Shown here: piece after piece, positions 1-6,336 of the stretch
Layout of the letters: every line of letters starts with the position of its first letter
Numbering within the stretch: position 1 is the first letter of the stretch
Assembly: GCA_943914835.1 (NCBI GenBank)
Contig: CALUDO010000024.1
Span: 1-14,258, forward strand
From: an uncultured Eremococcus sp.
GTDB lineage: Bacteria; Bacillota; Bacilli; Lactobacillales; Aerococcaceae
Length of the DNA stretch: 14,258 nucleotides
Reading direction: 5' to 3'
Translations under genes and position numbers: made by a program
Notes under the pieces: model-generated
Database searches by the model: none
What the model was told of the DNA's origin: nothing
Seen by the model: only the letters and a program-made list of their open reading frames with translations

Positions 1-1001
1 TTAACTGTCACTGTCTTAGCAGGGGTTTGTCCTGCTTTAGTGGCTCTTGAATGAGCTGGTTTACTTGTTTCCTTTTTGGCAGGAAAAGTGCTTGAAGCTT
101 GACCATTGGATACTTTTAAGACTTGGCCAGACCTTAACATATTAGATGTTAAGTGATTTAAGTTTTTTAATTGGTCTACTGATAGGTTATTTCGTTTAGC
201 AATACTATAAAGTGTATCACCGGGCTTGACTTGATAGCCCTCAGTATTTTTATAAAGGCTTTGGTTACGGGAACGAACGGGAGCATTTTCTTTTTCAACC
301 GTTTCTGCTTTTTTATAGGGGAAATTACTAGAAGGGGTAAAGAAGGTATTCCCTCCAATATCCTGTTTAGAGGACACGTAAGAGCTCAAATCAGCATTCG
401 CAGCATTTTTGTGCCCTTTCCATTCAGGAGAATTATAGAAGTAATTGGAAGCTAGGAAATTTTGATACTGATGGGTCCTGGTACCAGCTTCATGTTTGTC
501 AATCGAAGCATATACTTTAGTTAGGTCCTCATTTTGACGTTTTCTCCAAGCTTCACTGCCATAAGCAGTAAACTGATAAGGTTTTGTAATTTCTTCGTAA
601 GCTGAGCTATTGTTTGCATCAGCGCGATTATAAATTGTAGATAGGACTGCGTCAATTCCTTCTTGGCTATTTGATCCAGCCTCTTGAGCTACAACATAGG
701 CTAGTAAGTCTCGTTGGCTGACGTCCTTATGATGATCACCACTGGTCAAATCAACCTGTGTTTCTTGCCTAGTTTCCTCTTGTTCAGCTTGTAAGCTTTC
801 ATCTTCTTCTACTGGATGAATTTCATTGCTAGAATCACTTGCCTGTAATTGACTATTTCCATAAATTGTTGAACTTCCACGCGTAAAGTCCACTTCCTCA
901 GCCAAAACTGACCCTGAAGAAACGGCCAGACTAGCAACAATAATTGATGTAGATAGGGTTACCCATTGCCCTTTACGTTTATGTAGTGTTTTCCTTTCCA
1001 A
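1..1001 (-). CDS. Secreted SleB-like cell wall hydrolase with LysM domain (3' end cut by window edge)
   Basis: Predicted exported peptidoglycan hydrolase; 333 codons are visible and the reading frame runs off the window at base 1. I chose a TTG start at 999-1001: an in-frame stop lies seven codons upstream, no ATG or GTG lies between, and GAGGAG sits 9 nt before it. The N-terminus (LHKRKGQWVTLST) resembles the KxYKxGKxW signal-peptide class, with a hydrophobic stretch and likely cleavage after SVLA (residue 34). Residues ~50-95 are an acidic/Gln-rich linker. Residues ~98-221 match the Hydrolase_2/SleB fold: AYVVAQEAGS with candidate catalytic Glu107, EGIDAV, IYNR (123-126), PYQF, and a terminal GGNTFF. 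One LysM domain covers ~255-298 (GYQVKPGDTLYSIAKR); a second probably follows beyond the edge after a Thr/Lys/Ala linker. SleB enzymes are best known from spore germination, but here the LysM and signal peptide point to vegetative wall turnover (inference). A WalR-box match lies upstream. Confidence 0.85.
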   Translation of the reverse strand, partial: MERKTLHKRKGQWVTLSTSIIVASLAVSSGSVLAEEVDFTRGSSTIYGNSQLQASDSSNEIHPVEEDESLQAEQEETRQETQVDLTSGDHHKDVSQRDLLAYVVAQEAGSNSQEGIDAVLSTIYNRADANNSSAYEEITKPYQFTAYGSEAWRKRQNEDLTKVYASIDKHEAGTRTHQYQNFLASNYFYNSPEWKGHKNAANADLSSYVSSKQDIGGNTFFTPSSNFPYKKAETVEKENAPVRSRNQSLYKNTEGYQVKPGDTLYSIAKRNNLSVDQLKNLNHLTSNMLRSGQVLKVSNGQASSTFPAKKETSKPAHSRATKAGQTPAKTVTV

Positions 1002-1047
1002 AACGCCACTCTCCTCATTCTAAAGTTTCACAGTTTTTACAATATTA

Positions 1048-1092
1048 ATTCTAACATTTTTAACTATATTAATTTATTACACTTTCTTTACA
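1048..1092 (-). promoter_or_regulatory. WalR (YycF) box and extended -10 promoter of the SleB/LysM hydrolase gene
   Basis: Reading the minus strand, TGTAAA (1092-1087), a 5-base spacer, then TGTAAT (1081-1076) is a perfect fit to the WalR consensus TGTWAH-N5-TGTWAH. Downstream, TGtTAGAAT (-10 hexamer 1053-1048) is an extended -10 with no good -35. If transcription starts near 1041, the box spans about -35 to -51, a position typical for an activator replacing a weak -35. WalKR control of wall hydrolases is well established in Firmicutes; its application here is inferred from sequence only. Confidence 0.6.
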
Positions 1093-1108
1093 AAAGAGCA
1101 TATAAAGA

Positions 1109-1139
1109 ACCCCAGATAAAGTTGAACCTTATCTGGGGT
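1109..1139 (-). terminator. Rho-independent terminator after the thioredoxin-like gene
   Basis: An 11-bp perfect stem (1109-1119 pairing with 1129-1139, core CCCCAGATAA) with a 9-nt loop starts 12 nt after the stop codon of the gene at 1151-1516. On the minus strand it is followed by a moderately T-rich tract (TTCTTTATAT). It also insulates the downstream hydrolase promoter. Confidence 0.75.
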
Positions 1140-1150
1140 ATCCTTAAATT

Positions 1151-1516
1151 TTATAATTTTAGTAAGTTCTCCAAGTCTGATACAGATAAGGAAGAATCGC
1201 AATAACTTTCTACCTTACCCTCTGAATTGGTAAAAATAAAGCCTGGCACTGTTGGAATGTCATATTTTTCTCTGAATTTTTCTAGTTCAGCTTGGTCATT
1301 TGGATCTTCTGAATTAAGAAACATGATTGCTAGGTGGTCATGCTCTTCTATCAAGGTAACTAAAGTCCAAATGAATTTGCGACAATATGGGCAGGTAGAT
1401 CTTCCAATGAAAATAAGACTACCTGTCTCTTGTAAAGCTTGGTCTGCTTCTTTTGCCTGAACTGTCTTGAAATATTCTTTTACTAAATTATTAAACTTTT
1501 CTTGATCTATGGTCAT
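1151..1516 (-). CDS. Thioredoxin-fold protein, PedC/BrcD (bacteriocin transport accessory)-like
   Basis: Small 121-residue thioredoxin-fold protein with a C42-P-Y-C45 active site inside IFIGRSTCPYCRKF and the expected cis-proline loop at T89-V90-P91. The extended helix before the active site and the 'IGR.TCPYCRKF' context resemble the PedC/BrcD family, first named as bacteriocin-transport accessory proteins but common in Lactobacillales without any bacteriocin genes; none are seen here. There is no signal peptide or membrane segment, so it is predicted cytosolic, probably a thiol-disulfide reductase of unknown client. A third cysteine (C106) lies near the C-terminus. The start has AAGGAGAGG 7 nt upstream. 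It has its own promoter but lies only 61 nt after the LPXTG gene without an intervening terminator, so it may also be co-transcribed. Specific function unknown. Confidence 0.85.
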   Translation of the reverse strand: MTIDQEKFNNLVKEYFKTVQAKEADQALQETGSLIFIGRSTCPYCRKFIWTLVTLIEEHDHLAIMFLNSEDPNDQAELEKFREKYDIPTVPGFIFTNSEGKVESYCDSSLSVSDLENLLKL

Positions 1517-1541
1517 TACTATCCTCTCCTTCGCTTACTAT

Positions 1542-1569
1542 TTTATAGCAAAAAATGAATGAGGTACAA
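1542..1569 (-). promoter_or_regulatory. Promoter of the thioredoxin-like gene
   Basis: On the minus strand TTGTAC (1569-1564), a 16-nt spacer, and TGC-TATAAA (-10 at 1547-1542) form an extended -10 promoter with a partial -35. It lies 26 nt before the start codon, in the short gap after the LPXTG gene. Confidence 0.5.
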
Positions 1570-1577
1570 GAATTTGC

Positions 1578-3194
1578 TTAATCCAAATCGATACTTTCTT
1601 GCTTCTTCTTTTCTTTTCGACGGCTTCTTAATTGAAGCATGAATAGGCTTAGACCTAAAATTGAAAGAATAAGAGCTATTCGAGTGACAATATTTCTTTC
1701 TCCCGTGTCTGGGAGGTTTAAATTTTTTGATGCTTTATGATTTGTATCTTTCGGTGATTTTTTGTTAGATTTTGTCTGATTTCTACTTGATACGGGTGCT
1801 TTATTTGTCTTGGTCTTCTCTCTTGCTCTGCGGCTTCCTAAATTAGCTTTAATCTGATCTAAGCTAGTTTGATCCCCCTTCGGACTGACTTTATCTAAAT
1901 CTTGACTAAACTGATTACTACCTTCATTGGATTGATTTTCCTTTGTTAAATCAGTGGCTTCTTTACTGGTTTCGGAAGATTCTTCAATCTCGGCGACAAT
2001 ATCTTTATTATAAAATTCGTCATAATTGCCACTATGATTAAAAGGGTTGGCTGTCCATAATTTATTAATTTCGTCAAAAAACACAAGTTTTACTTGGAAT
2101 TTATTTTGAAATTTTTGTACTTCCCGAACGCTCGTTTCATCAGTTAGTAAATTCTGGTTCAAATATTGGAGAAATGACTCTTGAATTATTTGAAAACTTT
2201 CACTGTTTATTTGATAGAAGTACTGAAATTGAGCTTCTTTTAAGTTAATCACCTTGCGGTATTCTTCCATATAATTGTTAAAATTCTTTGTTGACAAGTA
2301 ATCGACCTGAGCATATTGGGCTAGGGTTTCTATGTCCGCTAAATTTAATTCTTGGGCGTAGGAATATATATTCAAAGCTTGATCATCTAAGACAACTTTT
2401 GTCTTGTTACTTAGTATGAGGTTCAGGTCATCTTGGTGCAAAAATTTATTGAATACATGATGAATTTGTTGAAATTTGAGTTTTGCATAGGCTTTAGGGA
2501 CCAAATGATTCATCAATGTGTCTAATTGAAGAATATATTTAGACAAGCTATCAATGTTGGGATTGATAAGTATTTGACTCGAATCTAAAGCTTCTGTTGT
2601 GTAAGGAAAAAGACTACATTGACTATTTTCTGCTTGATTGTCATCCTGATAACTTTCGTTTGACTTCACTTCTTGTAATTCATATAACTTGACGTTGTAT
2701 TGCGATTCTAAATCATCACGTTCCAAGACGAGCTGATCCATTTGAACAAGTAGATCTTGATAATAATTTGACCATTCTTGTACACTAGGGTCTTGATTTA
2801 CAGCTATTTCTTGATCCTCTGGACTAAGATTTATAAATTCAGGGTCACTATTAGCTAAGTTCTGGTAGGCTAATTCGATAGCCTGGTTGAGTTCATATTC
2901 AGCCAAAGATATTGAATTTTCACTGTTATTTTCTAAGGCAGCAATTTCTTCATTCAATAGGTTGAAATCTTGACCAAGTTCATTAATTTCTGCTTCTAAC
3001 TGATTAATTTGTTCTAGTTTCCTATCATCTGTTTCGCTATCAGTTCCCTGTAATTGGATTAAACAAGCTTCTTTACTCGGTAATTCATTTTGAATCCCTT
3101 GATCTAAACGATAGGGTTCAGATGCTTCTTGTGCTCTTACACTATTACTTGAATAACAAATTAGGATTAGGATTAAAAGAATTTTTTTGTACAT
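1578..3194 (-). CDS. LPXTG-anchored coiled-coil surface protein of unknown function
   Basis: A 538-residue cell-wall-anchored protein; I do not recognise the ectodomain. Residues 1-~21 are a short signal peptide (MYKKILLILILIC), likely cut near VRAQ/EA. Residues ~58-88 and ~143-178 are Glu/Gln/Leu-rich and predicted coiled coil, separated by a helical, acidic stretch; this suggests an antiparallel hairpin. Residues ~200-400 look helical with many Tyr/Phe/Asn/Gln. Residues ~405-490 are a low-complexity linker, first acidic then Lys/Ser/Thr-rich, as expected for wall-spanning. The sorting signal is L494-P-D-T-G498, followed by a ~20-residue hydrophobic segment and the basic tail RSRRKEKKK, so sortase A is the likely anchoring enzyme. 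The mature protein has only two cysteines, C44 and C193, flanking the coiled-coil region. GGAGGTG lies 4-5 nt before the ATG. It follows the capA terminator, and its own promoter is not obvious. Confidence 0.9.
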   Translation of the reverse strand: MYKKILLILILICYSSNSVRAQEASEPYRLDQGIQNELPSKEACLIQLQGTDSETDDRKLEQINQLEAEINELGQDFNLLNEEIAALENNSENSISLAEYELNQAIELAYQNLANSDPEFINLSPEDQEIAVNQDPSVQEWSNYYQDLLVQMDQLVLERDDLESQYNVKLYELQEVKSNESYQDDNQAENSQCSLFPYTTEALDSSQILINPNIDSLSKYILQLDTLMNHLVPKAYAKLKFQQIHHVFNKFLHQDDLNLILSNKTKVVLDDQALNIYSYAQELNLADIETLAQYAQVDYLSTKNFNNYMEEYRKVINLKEAQFQYFYQINSESFQIIQESFLQYLNQNLLTDETSVREVQKFQNKFQVKLVFFDEINKLWTANPFNHSGNYDEFYNKDIVAEIEESSETSKEATDLTKENQSNEGSNQFSQDLDKVSPKGDQTSLDQIKANLGSRRAREKTKTNKAPVSSRNQTKSNKKSPKDTNHKASKNLNLPDTGERNIVTRIALILSILGLSLFMLQLRSRRKEKKKQESIDLD

Positions 3195-3239
3195 ATTACA
3201 CCTCCGTAATAAAATACAAAAAAATTAAATAAATCCATG

Positions 3240-3262
3240 AAAAAAGACCGTTTCCGGCCTTT
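3240..3262 (-). terminator. Rho-independent terminator of the capA-like gene
   Basis: On the minus strand AAA-GGCCG, a GAAA tetraloop, then CGGTC-TTTTTT. The 5-bp core contains one G-T pair and is extended by A-T pairs, with a good T-run. It lies directly after the stop codon of the gene at 3266-4369, between it and the LPXTG gene. Confidence 0.8.
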
Positions 3263-3265
3263 AAA

Positions 3266-4369
3266 TTAATCTAAATATTCTACAACTTCTACTTTATTAG
3301 TGAAGGTGGCTGAACGATAGGCTAAATCATCAAATAGTTCCTGGTTATTAGTGAGACCGTACTCGTCTGCTTGAGCCAAAGGAACGACTTGAAAGCCCCC
3401 ATCTTCCCCTAAATTATAGGTAGGCATTAGACGTAATTTATCTAATTTTACTTGCTTATTCTCTTTATTGACAGTAAAAGAATATTCAATGATACCACCT
3501 ATTTTATTTTCTGTATCCACCTGTCCTGATAAGAAATTTCCATGTGAGAAGATTCCTGCTTGGGTCTCGTTATAATAAATAAAAGGCTGTAATACATGTG
3601 GATGGCCGCCCAGGACAAAATTTGCTCCCGCATCTCTGGCTAAACGAAAAGTTTTGAGTTGGTCATCCGTGGGAAGGTATTCATACTCTTCCCCCATATG
3701 GAACATGACTACTGAAAGGTCGGCTTCTTTATTTAAACGTTCTATTTCTAACGGATAGAGTTCGAGATCAATTAGAGACAAAAGATATTCTTCGTTAGCC
3801 GGCAAGATATTCCCATTAGCATCATGGGCATAAGACAAAAACCCTACTTTGATTCCTTTTGCTTCAATTATTCTTAAGGAATTATAATCATCCCAAGATT
3901 CATAAGAACCCACATACATCATCTGGCGGTTTTTTAGAGCCTGAATCGAGGCATGGACTCCTTCTGAACCCAAATCTAAGGTGTGATTGGTTGCATTATT
4001 AACGATGTCTACACCAGCATCTTTTAAGGCATCAATAATTTGTGAAGGTGCATTGAAACGCGGATAAGTAGATAAGGGGAGATCATCTCCTCCTGCCAGA
4101 ACCTCCAAATTCGCAGTGGTAATATCAGCATTTTCTAAGTATTTCTTAATGGGGTCAAGCATAGAATCGAATTGATAACCGTCTTCTGTCGCCGCGGCAT
4201 TATAAACATAGTCATGTATTAGAATATCACCGATGGAACGAATTGTAATTTGTTCAGTTTGATTGTTTTCAGCGGAAACCACCGAATGTCCTAGAGGGGT
4301 GAACCAGGCTAAGAGGATTACCAGTAGGCAGATTGAGCAATAACTATTTTGTTCTTTTAATGTTCTCAT
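3266..4369 (-). CDS. CapA/PgsA-family secreted protein (poly-gamma-glutamate synthesis type metallophosphatase fold)
   Basis: A 367-residue CapA-family protein. Residues ~10-33 are a hydrophobic signal or anchor segment (ICLLVILLAWF), placing the rest outside the membrane. The metallophosphatase-like motifs appear in order: S45-I-G-D48, N87-L-E (ATTANLE-type), N124-N-A-T-N128-H129, F223-H-M-G (H224), G254-G-H-P-H258, and S275-H-G-N278. These are the metal-ligand positions conserved in CapA/PgsA. In Bacillus the homologue works with CapB and CapC to make and export poly-gamma-glutamate. No capB or capC genes are present here, so a role in PGA synthesis is not supported; many stand-alone homologues in Firmicutes have no assigned substrate. 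The start has AAAGGAGC 7 nt upstream. The EIIB-like gene ends 54 nt upstream with no convincing terminator, so the two may share a transcript; a strong terminator follows capA. Confidence 0.9.
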   Translation of the reverse strand: MRTLKEQNSYCSICLLVILLAWFTPLGHSVVSAENNQTEQITIRSIGDILIHDYVYNAAATEDGYQFDSMLDPIKKYLENADITTANLEVLAGGDDLPLSTYPRFNAPSQIIDALKDAGVDIVNNATNHTLDLGSEGVHASIQALKNRQMMYVGSYESWDDYNSLRIIEAKGIKVGFLSYAHDANGNILPANEEYLLSLIDLELYPLEIERLNKEADLSVVMFHMGEEYEYLPTDDQLKTFRLARDAGANFVLGGHPHVLQPFIYYNETQAGIFSHGNFLSGQVDTENKIGGIIEYSFTVNKENKQVKLDKLRLMPTYNLGEDGGFQVVPLAQADEYGLTNNQELFDDLAYRSATFTNKVEVVEYLD

Positions 4370-4423
4370 AAGCTGCTCCTTTAAATGTGTTTTTGTATAC
4401 GGATAGCATAGTTATCCTCAGGA

Positions 4424-4894
4424 TTATGTTAATGCTAATAAAGGTTCATGGTCATTAAAGTTACCCACCTCGACAGATATACCTGTCATCTGCATTTTCT
4501 TCAAAAATTCTAACTGTGATGGGCTCAGTGATACTTCCTCTGTAAGATGGATAAAACCCTGTTTAAAGGGCAAATCAGTCAAAATTAATTTATCTATTTT
4601 CAAACCTGCTAACTGACAGGTCAAATAATCCTCTAAATTTCTAAAAATAAGTAAAATATTATAAGGTTTAGATGAAAGTTTAGGATATTTACGGATTAGT
4701 TTATCCACACTGTAATAACGGGTTTTTAAGTCACCAACTACTGCCATGTCAATGAGGCCTTGCTTTACTTTATCATCTACCAAATTGTCTTCAACAATTA
4801 CAATTAATTCACAATTCTCTTCTTGACACCATTGCATACCAATATGGCCATGAATAAAATTACTATCAATCATAACTTTTAGACTACCGGTCAT
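4424..4894 (-). CDS. Orphan PTS EIIB-like protein, mannose/fructose/sorbose family, with altered active-site motif
   Basis: A 156-residue protein with the length and layout of a complete mannose/sorbose-family EIIB domain. The usual N-terminal motif is D-x-R-L-I-H-G-Q followed by W; here it reads D10-S-N12-F-I-H15-G-H17 with W22. The phospho-accepting His15 is kept at its usual position, but the Arg at 12 is Asn and the Gln at 17 is His. Later parts fit the family: LIVIVEDNLVDDKVKQ (~30-45), YYSVDKLI, and a C-terminal SLSPSQLEFLKKMQMTGISVEV. There are no EIIA, EIIC or EIID genes nearby. It is divergent from an AraC regulator and upstream of capA. It could accept phosphate from an EIIA encoded elsewhere, act as a regulatory phospho-acceptor, or have lost phosphotransfer; I cannot choose between these. 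AAGAAGG precedes the ATG by about 8 nt. Confidence 0.75.
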   Translation of the reverse strand: MTGSLKVMIDSNFIHGHIGMQWCQEENCELIVIVEDNLVDDKVKQGLIDMAVVGDLKTRYYSVDKLIRKYPKLSSKPYNILLIFRNLEDYLTCQLAGLKIDKLILTDLPFKQGFIHLTEEVSLSPSQLEFLKKMQMTGISVEVGNFNDHEPLLALT

Positions 4895-4928
4895 TATTCA
4901 TCCTTCTTTCTCACTTTCTAACTTCGAC

Positions 4929-4952
4929 AAGTTTAATATACTCTTTAAACTT
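4929..4952. promoter_or_regulatory. Inverted repeat, possible operator between the EIIB-like and AraC genes
   Basis: Perfect 8-bp arms AAGTTTAA (4929-4936) and TTAAACTT (4945-4952) are separated by 8 bases. The repeat covers a TATATT (-10-like, minus strand 4940-4935) that could serve the EIIB-like gene, which lacks a good -35. It lies about 65-90 bases upstream of the predicted araC transcription start. Its size and place suit a regulator site, but AraC proteins more often bind direct repeats. Confidence 0.4.
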
Positions 4953-4981
4953 TCGCAAGGTATTCTAGATTGTATGAGCTT

Positions 4982-5011
4982 TTTACAAGCCAGAGACCTA
5001 TCGTGTATAAT
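4982..5011 (+). promoter_or_regulatory. Promoter of the AraC-family regulator gene
   Basis: TTTACA (4982-4987), an 18-nt spacer, and consensus TATAAT (5006-5011) predict a start of transcription near 5018. This lies downstream of a possible TTG codon at 4970 and upstream of the ATG at 5042, so it supports the ATG as the true start. Confidence 0.65.
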
Positions 5012-5041
5012 AGGTTTAACATAAAGAAAAGAGGAGCCAGG

Positions 5042-6217
5042 ATGTATTTACTTACCCAAGATTTCCAAGATACCCCTTACTTTACCTCCTTTAATCCAGA
5101 TCAATTAAATTTAAAAGCTTATGGAGGACGCCATATGACCTTAACAAAGTCCTCATCCCAAACTTTGCTTCAATTTAAGCAACCAGTCAATTTAATTGAG
5201 GAGGACGGTTTGAGTTTGTTAGTGGTGACCCATGACCCAGATCAGATGGAAACCTATCGTTTTTATCAAGTTGCCGGTGGCCTGCAAATAAAAGCCGGAA
5301 CCTATTTCAATACACTTTCCTTAACTGACAATAGTCAGATTTTATTAATTACTCAACAAGTAGAGCCTCCCAGGCAAGTAGTTTCTCCCAAAAACTTTGG
5401 TCATGACTATAAGTTTCTCGAACCTAAGCAGCTCAAGCCTATATCCCTAGTTTATACTCAGTTAGAATCCTTAGAAAATCGCTCTCTGCCCTTTCCAAAT
5501 TTTTGGACTTTATTGGTTATGGATCAGGGAAGTCTCAGAATTAGAGGTAAGCAAATTTCAGTGAACATGGAAAGTCAGCAGATGATGATTCTCCCTCCCT
5601 TTCAGTCTCTAAAAGTTGAAAATCAAGAGGAAGCGAGTTCATGCATTTGGATTCCTTTTGAGGGAGATGAACTACTCAGTGACAAGCTACTCCTTCCTCA
5701 AGCCATTTCTCTTGAGGAATTGACAATGATTAAAACGCTCAATCAATCATTTGAGTCATCATATATGAGTGAAAGAGATGATTTAGCCATTACGGCTCGA
5801 TTCCAGCTCTTAATTCTTAGTCTATTAAAACAAGATAGAGGTTCTGACCCTGCCTTAGCGACTACCTCTATGCAAATGAATGTGGATTCTGAGCGTTTTG
5901 AGGAAATTGATAGCTATATCAAGTCACATTATTATCAGAATATCCAAGTATCGGACCTAGTTGATCGCTTCGGTTTGTCTAGATCAACTTTACAATCCTT
6001 ATTTCGTCAGTATCGCAACATGACTCCTAAGCAATATATAACCCACCTCCGCTTGGAACGGTCAAAGGAATTAATACGTGAGTCAACTTATTCTTTATCA
6101 GAAATAGCCAATAATTTGGGCTTTGGTTCTATTCAATACTTTTCACGGTGTTTTAAGAAAGCCTATAATATAAGCCCATCTGCCTACGCAAAGAAATCCT
6201 TCCATACTAAAGACTAG
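5042..6217 (+). CDS. AraC-family transcriptional regulator
   Basis: A 391-residue regulator when started at the ATG at 5042, which has GAGGAG 5 nt upstream (5031-5036). A longer frame opening at a TTG at 4970 would begin upstream of the predicted promoter and is rejected. The C-terminus (~288-386) is a clear AraC/XylS double helix-turn-helix: IQVSDLVDRFGLSRSTLQ for the first, YSLSEIANNLGFGSIQYF for the second, and the closing FKKAYNISPSAYAK. Residues ~135-215 look like a cupin sensor, with QGSLRIRGKQ and a following ILPP; residues ~1-125 may form a second beta-barrel half (inference from strand-like patterning). The effector is unknown. Being divergent from the orphan EIIB-like gene, that gene and perhaps capA are the most likely targets, and sugar-related signalling a reasonable guess. 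Confidence 0.9.
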   Translation: MYLLTQDFQDTPYFTSFNPDQLNLKAYGGRHMTLTKSSSQTLLQFKQPVNLIEEDGLSLLVVTHDPDQMETYRFYQVAGGLQIKAGTYFNTLSLTDNSQILLITQQVEPPRQVVSPKNFGHDYKFLEPKQLKPISLVYTQLESLENRSLPFPNFWTLLVMDQGSLRIRGKQISVNMESQQMMILPPFQSLKVENQEEASSCIWIPFEGDELLSDKLLLPQAISLEELTMIKTLNQSFESSYMSERDDLAITARFQLLILSLLKQDRGSDPALATTSMQMNVDSERFEEIDSYIKSHYYQNIQVSDLVDRFGLSRSTLQSLFRQYRNMTPKQYITHLRLERSKELIRESTYSLSEIANNLGFGSIQYFSRCFKKAYNISPSAYAKKSFHTKD

Positions 6218-6250
6218 CTTCTTCAAGTCTTATATCTAAAATTACAATAA

Positions 6251-6321
6251 ACCCCTAGTCCTTACTATAATTCAAGTGATGAACTGGTCTATCACCCACC
6301 TATAGTTTCTTGACTAGGGGT
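6251..6321. terminator. Long nested hairpin between convergent araC-type gene and nrdH
   Basis: A 10-bp perfect outer stem (6251-6260 with 6312-6321, CCCCTAGTC core) encloses a 6-bp stem ACTATA/TATAGT (6264-6269 with 6301-6306) and an apical GTGAT/ATCAC stem (6276-6280 with 6291-6295). It sits between two convergent genes, so a bidirectional terminator is the simplest reading. The minus-strand side has a T-rich tail (TTTATTGTAATTTT); the plus side is weaker. It is longer and more branched than usual terminators. Confidence 0.55.
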
Positions 6322-6336
6322 ATTGATTCTCTAATA

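Noticed and set aside
1227..1460. Plus-strand open frame opposite the thioredoxin-like gene
   Set aside because: It is antisense to a clear family member, has no ribosome binding site or family resemblance, and is a shadow frame.
4401..4417. Small hairpin GGATA/TATCC between the EIIB-like gene and capA as a terminator
   Set aside because: The stem is only 5 bp and is not followed by a T-run on the minus strand.
4970..5041. A 24-codon N-terminal extension of the AraC regulator starting at TTG 4970
   Set aside because: It has no ribosome binding site and begins upstream of the predicted promoter (4982-5011); the ATG at 5042 has GAGGAG at ideal spacing.
6251..6321. A miniature inverted-repeat transposable element
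   Set aside because: The 10-bp ends have no flanking target-site duplication, and the inner arms nest as one RNA hairpin, which fits a terminator better.
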